The notes beneath the pieces are model-generated. The model worked only from the letters and a program-made list of their open reading frames with translations, was not told the origin of the DNA and searched no databases. DNA of 64,000 nucleotides from an uncultured Planctomycetota bacterium (lineage in GTDB: Bacteria > Planctomycetota > Phycisphaerae > UBA1845 > Fen-1342), in NCBI GenBank assembly GCA_900696525.1, contig CAADGL010000012.1, forward strand, positions 62,001-126,000. Reading direction: 5' to 3'. Shown piece after piece: positions 27,201 to 33,576 of the stretch. A program made the position numbers and the translations under genes. Positions within the stretch are counted from its first letter, which is position 1. Each line of letters starts with the position of its first letter.

Positions 27201-27247
27201 ATGTTCAGGCCGGAGATCAGCCCGACGCCCGATGTTATCGTACCCAT
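24230..27247 (-). CDS. fliD: Flagellar hook-associated protein 2 (filament cap), expanded form
   Basis: FliD caps the flagellar filament and folds exported flagellin. The N-terminus (GVGLISGLNIEQIVAQLIAIDARP) is the FliD_N domain. The C-terminus from about residue 770 to 1005 (LTDTIDGLVSAFNSAMDRI, LSQVGITLEKGRLSFD, RYMSQFLAMERALSELQSQ) is FliD_C with terminal helices. Between them lie several flagellin-IN-like repeats, each with an LN-x-G-x-G-V/L strand pair, a DLSG-like turn and a TLxEVIxxIN helix; at least five can be counted. At 1005 residues it is about twice the usual length. The ATG at 27247 follows GGAGGAG by five bases; the longer track frame runs through repeat DNA. Confidence 0.93.
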   Translation of the reverse strand: MGTITSGVGLISGLNIEQIVAQLIAIDARPRDRLLSRITGLDAQRTALLDISARIAGILSRINSLAKPDIFSGTSISSSNPDLLSVSGGQSTPVGSYSFIVRQLASTHQVVSRGFATRDGALPPGVITLESAGARVNNQTRLDELNGYAGVQRGKFKLTDDSGASATININDAVTLREVVDRINDAGLNVNAQVRGDRLVLTETTGGSLRISEVGGGSTARDLGFAPGNTFSPDGELTGADLVFLSDQTRLSALNDANGVRRAKAGGDFTVSTAVGSFKVDLSEILTSGTRIERLNHGGGVNLGVVRLTTTDADGTKHTHEVDLAGLRTIGEIKSAIEAAVPDVRLNLVSNKLILSYADAGAARQLKIEDVSGTGARDLGILGESATGKITGREVLLIDRLQDVLLAVNFAEANTFGIQATIDGKRLRIAGQDGGAVQLSAIGGSRALYDLGFDERPSDGPLAGARIVGGIDSVLLRSLNGGAGLNAGQVRITAGSGSATVDLSGAATLAEVIGLLNQAGEANGLGIEAGYDASGTRLVVASLDGTSSVSISDETGNFAALSGLAQGSGPVLRGADLQRQYISETTLLSSLNQGAGVSLGTFRITNAAGTSVSVQLGQGQYRTLGDVIAEINARGQAVGARARINDTGDGLLVESIDGGSLKITDEGGTTAAGLNIAGQSDTGRIDGSFAQRIEINAGQTLDDLVAKINGRGLAQASILNDGSANPFRLSLVSRATGLAGELIVDAEGYDFGFITLNRAADARVLLGNDPQGGILVTSGSNTLNNLLPGATVSLNGVSSEAVTVNVTENLANLTDTIDGLVSAFNSAMDRIAELTSYDPETERRGILLGDRTVNSIERRLQRLATSAGLPADGLIRRLSQVGITLEKGRLSFDSQKFNAALESNRAEVVAFFTDEEKGLAPWMKKELEAMTQDKGLIPSRGAALETQKKQINERVTAMNDLLLRKRARYMSQFLAMERALSELQSQQGVLSQLSTLAANFSTSRR

Positions 27248-27380
27248 GCTCGCTCCTCCGACGGGGGCGCAAGGCGGGCCGGCCGGCGCGGCGCAGCCGC
27301 CTACGGTATATCGGGTCACGAGCGAGCAAGCTGCATTCCGATGTCGCGCCGGACGCGGGACACCGCATGCGAGCCGCCAG

Positions 27381-27532
27381 CGCGTGACCTGGCGGCGGAC
27401 GAGCGCACGAGCCGCGAGCGCCTGACCTGGCGGCGGACGAGCGCACGAGCCGCGAGCGCCTGACCTGGCGGCGGACGAGCGCACGAGCCGCGAGCGCCTG
27501 ACCTGGCGGCGGACGAGCGCACGAGCCGCGAG
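27381..27532. repeat. Tandem 38-bp repeat, four copies
   Basis: Four head-to-tail copies of a 38-bp unit (core ACCTGGCGGCGGACGAGCG, then CACGAGCCGCGAG) lie in the 332-base gap between fliD and putA; only the first copy carries one difference. The copy edge ACGAGCCGCGAGCGCC is the reverse complement of the 16-bp repeat core at 1.47 kb, and the flanking AGCGAGTG is shared too. The near identity implies recent expansion. Confidence 0.93.
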
Positions 27533-27579
27533 CGCCAGCGAGTGTCGGGTCCGATATCTCCCGGGTCTCGGGCGGATCG

Positions 27580-30500
27580 CTAGCCGGGCCCTGAGACCGC
27601 CTCGAGGCCCTCGACGGACGGCGTGGGGGCGAAGCCGCGGCGCAGCGTGTTCTCGGTGATGGTGCGCGCCTCGCAGAACTGGACAAGGTAATCCGGCCCG
27701 CCGGCGTGGGCGCCGAGGCCCGACAGGCGGTGCCCGCCGAAGGGTTGCGCGTCGACGCGTTCGCCGGTGATCCTGCGATTGATGTAGAGATTCCCGCAGC
27801 GGCAATCAGCGCGGGCGCGCTCCAGGTTCGCGGGGCTGCGCGAGTACACGCCGCCGGCCAGCCCAAAACCGCTCGCGTTGAACAGCTCGATGGCATGATC
27901 GAAATCGCGGGCGCGCAGGAGCGCCAGGACCGGCCCGGGGACCGGATCGCGCGCCAGGCGCGTCTCCGGAGGCACGTCGCTGAAGATCGTGGGCCCGACG
28001 AAGTAGCCACCCGTCTGCTCCACGAGCTGGCGAACGTCGGTCTCCAGCACGCAGCGCGCCTCGCGCCTGCCCGCCTCGACGTACTCGCGGACGCGGCGCT
28101 GCGCCGCGGCGTCGACGAGCGGCGGGATGGAATAGCGCGGGTCATCCGCCGGCCCGACCGATAGTCCGCGCGCGGCCTCGACCAGGCGATCGACGAAGCG
28201 CTCGTAGACGGCCTCCAGAACGATGCACCGCGCGCACGCCGAGCATCGCTGCCCGGCCTGCGCGAAGGCGCTCGACAGCACGCCCTTGACCGCATCGTCC
28301 ATGTCGGCGTCGGAGTCCACGATGATCGCGTTCTTGCCGCCCATCGCCGCGATCACGCGCTTCAGCCCCGGCGCCTCGCACGGGTGCTCCGCCGCGAGCC
28401 GGTAGACGCGAGCGCCGACGGCGGGCGAGCCGGCAAAGCCGATCGTGCACACGCCCGGATGGGCCGCCAGCAACTCACCCACCTCGCTTCCCGCGCCAGG
28501 AACGTAGCTCACCACGCCGCGCGGCAACCCCGCCTGCTCCAGCATCTCGAACCAGCGCGCGGCGACGACCGGGGCGGCGCTCGCCGGCTTCATCACGACC
28601 GTGTTGCCCGTGACGATCGCCGCCGCGGTCATGCCCGCCAGCGCCGCCAGCGGTGCGCTCGCGGGCGAGATGACGGCTGCGACGCCGCGCCCCGCGTAGC
28701 CGTACTCGTTCGTCTCGCCGGCCACGTCGCGCCGCCGCACGTCGCCGCTGAGACGCACGAACTCCCTGGCGTAGTAGTTGCAGTAGTCGATGGCGCTTGA
28801 GACCTCCGCGTCGGCCTCGCGCCAGGGCTTGGCGCACTCGAGCGCCAGCAGCGCCGCAAGATCGAAACGGGCCTGCTGCATCAGCCGCGCGGCCTCCAGC
28901 AGCGGCTCGGCCCGCTGCCGCGGCAGGCTTCGCCGCCACGACTCGAACGCTTCCCTCGCGGCCCGCACGGCACGCTCGACGGCGGCGGCATCGGCCCGGG
29001 CCACGCGGCCGATGATCTCCGCGGGCCGCGACGGGTTGACCGAATCGAACCACTGCCCGGTGACGACCGGCTGGCCGCCGATGATCAGCGGTTGCTGGCG
29101 CCCGAGCCCGCCGCGCGCCCGCTCGAGCGCCATCAGCATGCGGCGGCGTTCTTCCTCGCGCGTGAAGTCGGCGTTGGGCACGTTCTCAAACGGGTCCATG
29201 ATCAGCTCACCCCGCTCGAACTTGAGCACTGGCGGTTTCTCGAAAGGCGGCGTCTCGCGGCCGATCTCCTCCGGATCGCGCAGCAGCTCCTCGACGGGCA
29301 CGTCAGGATCCGCCGCGTTTCTCAGGAACGACTCGTTCGCCGTGTTCTCCAGCAGCCGGCGGATCAGGTACGCCATCCCCGGCATCATCTCGCCGTAGGG
29401 CGTGTAGACGCGGCAGCGCTGGCCCATGGCGACGGCGGCGTGCTTGATCGGGTCGCCCATGCCGTACAGCATCTGAAGCTCGAAGCGGTCGCCCGGCACG
29501 CCCAGCAGCCGCCGCAACGCCATCGCGTGCGCCAGGCTGCGGACGTTGTGGCTGCCGAAGCCGACGCGCACGTACTGATGCCGCTCGAGCAGCAGGCGCG
29601 AGACGCGCTCGAAGCAGGCGTCGGACTGCCACTTCTGCTCCCAGACGGGCCACGGCCAGCCCTCCTGGTCGTAGTGCACGGTCTCGGTGTCCCAGTAGGC
29701 GCCCTTGACGAGCCGCACCCAGAGCGGCGTCCCGCGGCGGCGGGCGAACTCCATGAGCTCGGCCGCGTCACGCTCGCAGTCCTTCAGGTACGCCTGCAAC
29801 ACGATGCCGAAGTGCGGATAGTCGCGGAATTCGTCCTCCATGAGCACGTCGCGGAAGATCGCGAGCGTGAGATCCTTCATGGCGTAGTGTTCCATGTCGA
29901 CGTGCAGGTGCGCGCCGCCCTCCAGCGCGCGGCGCATCAGCGGCCGCAGCGCCGCCTTCACCCGCTCCGCCGTCGCCTGCGGGGCGATCGCGTCGAAGCG
30001 CGAGAACAACGCGCTGAGCTTCACCGACACGTTCACGCGCGGCAGCCGCACGCCGTCGGCCTCGTCGATCTGCGGCTCATGCGGCCAGGCCTGGGCCTCG
30101 CGCGGCAGCGAGGTGAGCAGGTCGAGATAGACCCGCTGGTAATACTCCGATTCGCGGTCCGACAGCGCCGCCTCGCCCAGCACGTCCATTGTGAAGGTCA
30201 TGCGCTGGCCGCGCAGCCGCCGCACCGCGCGCGCCGCCGCCGCCGGGGTCGAACCCGCGATGAACCGCCCCGCCATCGCCGCGGCGCCGCGCTGCGCCAG
30301 CCAAGCGAGCAGGCGGGCGCGCGGCGAGTCCGCCCGCTCGAAGCTCATCAGCCGCGCCACCCAGCGCAGCAGCCCCGCCGAGCCATCCGCGGCCGGCGCG
30401 TCCGCCTCCCCGCGGCCGCCGTCCACCGACCGACCAGCACCGTTCCCGTCGCCCTCCGCGGAGGCGCGCGACCGCGACCCGCCAGAATACGCCGGATGCA

Positions 30501-30741
30501 CGAAGTACTCGCGCAGGTGCCGGGCGACGTCCGCCGCGCCGGCCATGGTGGGCAGCACGTCGATGAAGCGAAAGGCCTGCACCTTCAGCCAGTCGTGCCG
30601 CATGCACTGCTTGAGCGCCAGCTCCTGCCACCAGTTGGCCTGGAAGGGACTGGCGGCGGCCAGCCGCACGCGCTCGAACATCTCGCGGCCGATCTGTTGC
30701 GTAAGCTTCTCGACCTGGGCCTGCGTGACGCGCCCGGACAT
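27580..30741 (-). CDS. putA: Bifunctional proline dehydrogenase / L-glutamate gamma-semialdehyde dehydrogenase
   Basis: PutA converts proline to glutamate in two steps: an FAD-dependent PRODH barrel, then an NAD-dependent aldehyde dehydrogenase. The 1053-residue product has the barrel segments LPRVNVSVKLSALFSRFDAI, HLHVDMEHYAMKDL, RLVKGAYWDTE and GFGSHNVRSLAHA in the first half. The second half has the ALDH motifs GNTVVMKPASAAP, GFAGSPAVGARVY, GGKNAIIVDSDADMDDA and the catalytic cysteine in FAQAGQRCSA. The C-terminal PDYLVQFCEART element is also typical. The ATG at 30741 has GGAGAG five bases upstream; the track start is a TTG at 30789. No DNA-binding domain is seen, so it is probably not self-regulating. 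Confidence 0.93.
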   Translation of the reverse strand: MSGRVTQAQVEKLTQQIGREMFERVRLAAASPFQANWWQELALKQCMRHDWLKVQAFRFIDVLPTMAGAADVARHLREYFVHPAYSGGSRSRASAEGDGNGAGRSVDGGRGEADAPAADGSAGLLRWVARLMSFERADSPRARLLAWLAQRGAAAMAGRFIAGSTPAAAARAVRRLRGQRMTFTMDVLGEAALSDRESEYYQRVYLDLLTSLPREAQAWPHEPQIDEADGVRLPRVNVSVKLSALFSRFDAIAPQATAERVKAALRPLMRRALEGGAHLHVDMEHYAMKDLTLAIFRDVLMEDEFRDYPHFGIVLQAYLKDCERDAAELMEFARRRGTPLWVRLVKGAYWDTETVHYDQEGWPWPVWEQKWQSDACFERVSRLLLERHQYVRVGFGSHNVRSLAHAMALRRLLGVPGDRFELQMLYGMGDPIKHAAVAMGQRCRVYTPYGEMMPGMAYLIRRLLENTANESFLRNAADPDVPVEELLRDPEEIGRETPPFEKPPVLKFERGELIMDPFENVPNADFTREEERRRMLMALERARGGLGRQQPLIIGGQPVVTGQWFDSVNPSRPAEIIGRVARADAAAVERAVRAAREAFESWRRSLPRQRAEPLLEAARLMQQARFDLAALLALECAKPWREADAEVSSAIDYCNYYAREFVRLSGDVRRRDVAGETNEYGYAGRGVAAVISPASAPLAALAGMTAAAIVTGNTVVMKPASAAPVVAARWFEMLEQAGLPRGVVSYVPGAGSEVGELLAAHPGVCTIGFAGSPAVGARVYRLAAEHPCEAPGLKRVIAAMGGKNAIIVDSDADMDDAVKGVLSSAFAQAGQRCSACARCIVLEAVYERFVDRLVEAARGLSVGPADDPRYSIPPLVDAAAQRRVREYVEAGRREARCVLETDVRQLVEQTGGYFVGPTIFSDVPPETRLARDPVPGPVLALLRARDFDHAIELFNASGFGLAGGVYSRSPANLERARADCRCGNLYINRRITGERVDAQPFGGHRLSGLGAHAGGPDYLVQFCEARTITENTLRRGFAPTPSVEGLEAVSGPG

Positions 30742-30947
30742 CCCCGCTCTCCGCCAAAGCGCCGCCCGGCTGATCGGCGTGATTGCCAAACCGGCGCGTC
30801 ATCGTAGCCCTGCCCGCGGAGCGCGGCAAACGCCGCGGTCTTGCGGGTTTCCTGCCAGTCCGCGGCAATCAGCGCCGCCCCAAGCTGCGCGCCGCCCCGT
30901 ATAATCGCGCGTCGAAGCCTGCTCCTGCGCCCGGTCGAGAGCCCGAC

Positions 30948-31616
30948 GTGACGCCGGATGACAAGATCTGCTACTGCTACGACGTCCCCCTGCGGAAGCT
31001 GCTGAGCTTCGCAAAGCGCGAAAGGCCACGGCATCCGTCGCAGCTCTCGGAGTGCCTCGGCGCCGGGACGGGCTGCGGCTGGTGCATTCCAACGCTCTGT
31101 CGCATCGCGCAGTGGGCCGAGACCGGCGAGGAATTCTGGCATGCGCTTCAGCCGGAGGACTACGCGGCGCAGCGCGAGACATATCGACGGGAGAGGCGTC
31201 CGAGGCACACCTTCGACCCGCCGCCGCCCGCTCCGCCGACCGAACCCGCGTTATCGGCCGGGGCCGCGTTCGCGGTGCTCGAACACACGGCGCCCGATGG
31301 CGTGCATTGGGACCTCCTGATCTCCCTCCCGGGGCAGGAGCGGCTCGCGACCTGGCGTCTCCGGCACAACCCGCTTGTGGAGCCAGCCCCCATGCCCGCC
31401 GAACGCATCGCCGACCACAGGCGGCGATACCTGGAATACGAGGGGCCGTTGGAGGGCGGCCGGGGAATGGTGCGCCGGCTGGAGGACGGCGGCGCCACGG
31501 TGCTCGAAGCCGCGGACGAGCGCGTCCGGGTCCGCCTGGCTGGACGAGCGCTGCGGGGCGTCGCCGAGTTGACGCGCCGCGGACCGGAGTGGACATTCCG
31601 AATGGTTTGTGAGTAG
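30948..31616 (+). CDS. Fusion of a BFD-like [2Fe-2S] domain and a LigD phosphoesterase-like domain
   Basis: A 222-residue protein made of two unrelated parts. Residues 1-80 resemble bacterioferritin-associated ferredoxin: ICYCYDVPLRKLL supplies C8 and C10, and GAGTGCGWC supplies C43 and C46, a CxC...CxxC set for a [2Fe-2S] cluster. A Pro-rich linker (about 85-105) follows. Residues 106-222 resemble the 3'-phosphoesterase domain of bacterial LigD: FAVLEHTAPDGVHWDLLIS holds H113, H120 and D122, and ADHRRRYLEYEGPLEGG holds H157. LigD-PE removes 3' ribonucleotides or phosphates at DNA ends. The GTG at 30948 is chosen because it begins the BFD domain; the track TTG at 30783 is unlikely. A rare TTA codon encodes L102 in the linker. 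Confidence 0.8.
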   Translation: MTPDDKICYCYDVPLRKLLSFAKRERPRHPSQLSECLGAGTGCGWCIPTLCRIAQWAETGEEFWHALQPEDYAAQRETYRRERRPRHTFDPPPPAPPTEPALSAGAAFAVLEHTAPDGVHWDLLISLPGQERLATWRLRHNPLVEPAPMPAERIADHRRRYLEYEGPLEGGRGMVRRLEDGGATVLEAADERVRVRLAGRALRGVAELTRRGPEWTFRMVCE

Positions 31617-31751
31617 CCTTCGGGTTTCACCGGCGCCGGCGCAGCGTATCGCGGCGGCAGCCTGGCGTCTCGACTGGACGGGCGCCGTAACGCGGTCGTC
31701 CGGGTTGGCGCGAGACAACGAAGGCCACGTTCGCCCCGAGCGGAGGTACCC

Positions 31752-33257
31752 GTGACCACCAGCCACTACGCCGAATTCGAGCGCGCCACGCGCCAGTATC
31801 ACCTCCTCGGCTCGATCGAGTCGCTGCTCGACTGGGACCAGGAGACCTGCATGCCGCCGCGCGGCGTCGAGCAGCGCGCCGAGCAACTGGCGCTCGTGGC
31901 CGGCCTGGCCCACGAGCGGCTGACCGGCGACGAGTTCGCGACGGCGCTGGGCAAAGCCGAACGCAACGGGCGGGTCGACGAGTGGGCGTCGGCGACCAAC
32001 CTGCGTGAGATGCGGCGGCGGATGGAGCGGGCGCGGCGGCTGCCGACGGAGCTGGTGCGCGAGACGGCGAAGGTCAGCTCGCTGGCGAAGCAGGCGTGGG
32101 CGCGGGCGCGGCGCGAGTCGCGCTTCGAGCTGTTCGCGCCACCGTTGGAGCGGCTGCTGGAGCTGAAGCGCCGGGCGGCGGAGCTGATCGGTTTCGAGGG
32201 CGAGCCGTACGACGCGCTGCTCGACGAGTACGAGCCGGGGGCGCGCAGCGCCGAGGTGGCGGCGGTCTTCGACGAGTTGAAGAAGGCGCTGGTGCCGCTG
32301 GCGGCGGCGATCGCCAAGGCGCCGCGGAAGCCGGACGTGGCGCTGCTGAGCCGCTACTGTCCGAAGGAATCGCAGGCCGAGTTCTGCCGGCGCGTGGCGG
32401 CGGCGCTGGGTTTCGATTTTCAGTCGGGCCGGATGGACGTTTCGATGCACCCGTTCTGCTCGGGCACGTGCCCGCACGACGTGCGGATCACGACTCGGTA
32501 CGACGAGCGCTTCCTGCCGGCGGCGCTGTTCGGGACGATGCACGAGGTGGGGCACGCGCTCTACGAGCAGGGACTGGATGCGGCCCACGCGGGCACGCCC
32601 GCGGGGCAGTCCGTGTCGCTCGGCATCCACGAGTCGCAGTCGCGCATGTGGGAGAACTTCGTCGGGCGCTCGCGGCCGTTCTGGGAGCACTGGTTCGGTC
32701 CGCTGACGCAGCAATTCACGTCGCTGGCCGAGGTGCGGCTGGACGACTGGGTTCTCGCGATCAACAACGTGCGCCCATCGCTGATCCGCGTCGAGGCCGA
32801 CGAGGTCACCTACGGCCTGCACATCATGCTGCGCTTCGACCTCGAGCGGCGGCTGATGACCGGCAAGCTGGCGGTGCGCGACATACCGCAGGCCTGGAAC
32901 GACGGCATGAGATCGCTGCTCGGCATCACGCCCGACAGCGACGCCAACGGCTGCCTCCAGGACATTCACTGGAGCATGGGCGCCGTCGGCTACTTCCCCA
33001 CCTACGCGCTGGGCAACCTCTACGCGGCCCAGTTCTTCGAGGCCGCCCGCGCTGCCATGCCCGACCTCGACGACCACTTCCGCCGCGGAAGCTACGCGCC
33101 GTTGCTCGAATGGCTGCGCCGCAATATCCACCGCCACGGCATGCGCCACCGCGCGGCGGAGCTGGTGCAGGCGGTCACGGGCCGGCCGCTGTCGGCCGAG
33201 CCGTTCGTGCGCTACCTGCGCGCCAAGTTCGAGCCGCTGTATGGGATTAACGCATAG
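31752..33257 (+). CDS. M32 family metallo-carboxypeptidase (Taq carboxypeptidase)
   Basis: A 501-residue zinc carboxypeptidase. The diagnostic motifs are HPFCSGTCPHDVRITTRYDE, then the zinc-binding HEVGH within GTMHEVGHALYEQG, followed by GIHESQSRMWENFVGRS. The later IRVEADEVTYGLHIMLRFDLE segment, DIHWSMGAVGYFPTYALGN and the length agree with the M32 family. It removes C-terminal residues from peptides, most likely in the cytoplasm because no signal peptide is visible. The GTG start at 31752 has GGAGG five bases upstream. The gene is monocistronic by its surroundings. Confidence 0.95.
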   Translation: MTTSHYAEFERATRQYHLLGSIESLLDWDQETCMPPRGVEQRAEQLALVAGLAHERLTGDEFATALGKAERNGRVDEWASATNLREMRRRMERARRLPTELVRETAKVSSLAKQAWARARRESRFELFAPPLERLLELKRRAAELIGFEGEPYDALLDEYEPGARSAEVAAVFDELKKALVPLAAAIAKAPRKPDVALLSRYCPKESQAEFCRRVAAALGFDFQSGRMDVSMHPFCSGTCPHDVRITTRYDERFLPAALFGTMHEVGHALYEQGLDAAHAGTPAGQSVSLGIHESQSRMWENFVGRSRPFWEHWFGPLTQQFTSLAEVRLDDWVLAINNVRPSLIRVEADEVTYGLHIMLRFDLERRLMTGKLAVRDIPQAWNDGMRSLLGITPDSDANGCLQDIHWSMGAVGYFPTYALGNLYAAQFFEAARAAMPDLDDHFRRGSYAPLLEWLRRNIHRHGMRHRAAELVQAVTGRPLSAEPFVRYLRAKFEPLYGINA

Positions 33258-33377
33258 TGCAGGGTGCGGCGTGCAGAACGCAGTGTGCGGAGTGCGATGT
33301 GCACGGTGCTCAAGAGTCGGGCTGTCCTCAGCCCGGAACTGAGAGAAATCAACCATCAGAACCCGGGAGCATCGTCC

Positions 33378-33505
33378 GGCGCAACCGCTCCATCACGGTC
33401 CGGCTTGAAGGCGCAACCGCTCCCTCACGGTCGCGGCTCGGATCGGAACCCCGGCGTGGATCGCCTGGCGCAACCGCTCCCTCACGGTCGCGGCTCGGAT
33501 CGGAA
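33378..33505. repeat. Dispersed-type repeat, two identical 39-bp copies and one degenerate copy
   Basis: A 39-base element beginning GGCGCAACCGCTCCCTCACG and ending CGGCTCGGATCGGAA occurs at 33410-33448 and again, identically, at 33467-33505. A degenerate partial copy lies at 33378-33406. They sit between two convergent genes and do not encode a supported protein. Confidence 0.88.
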
Positions 33506-33515
33506 ACGCCTCCGC

Positions 33516-33543
33516 AGAGCCGGGCTGGGGACAGCCCGGCTCT
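33516..33543. other. Perfect 12-bp hairpin between convergent genes
   Basis: AGAGCCGGGCTG and CAGCCCGGCTCT pair around a GGGA loop. A related weaker hairpin (CGGGCTG-TCCT-CAGCCCG) lies at about 33323-33340. There is no T-run. The position between the M32 peptidase and subtilase genes suits a bidirectional stop for RNA polymerase, but the shared core also suggests another dispersed repeat. Confidence 0.55.
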
Positions 33544-33576
33544 GACGTAGGTACGCGGTCCAGCGGAAAAACGAAT

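Noticed and set aside
25211-27463. 750-residue plus-strand ORF across fliD
   Set aside because: It is antisense to a clearly recognised FliD; the composition is that of a high-GC shadow frame.
27381-27532. CRISPR array
   Set aside because: The units are contiguous tandem copies without unique spacers, and no cas gene is near.
31251-33356. 701-residue minus-strand ORF
   Set aside because: It is antisense to the M32 carboxypeptidase and the BFD/LigD fusion.
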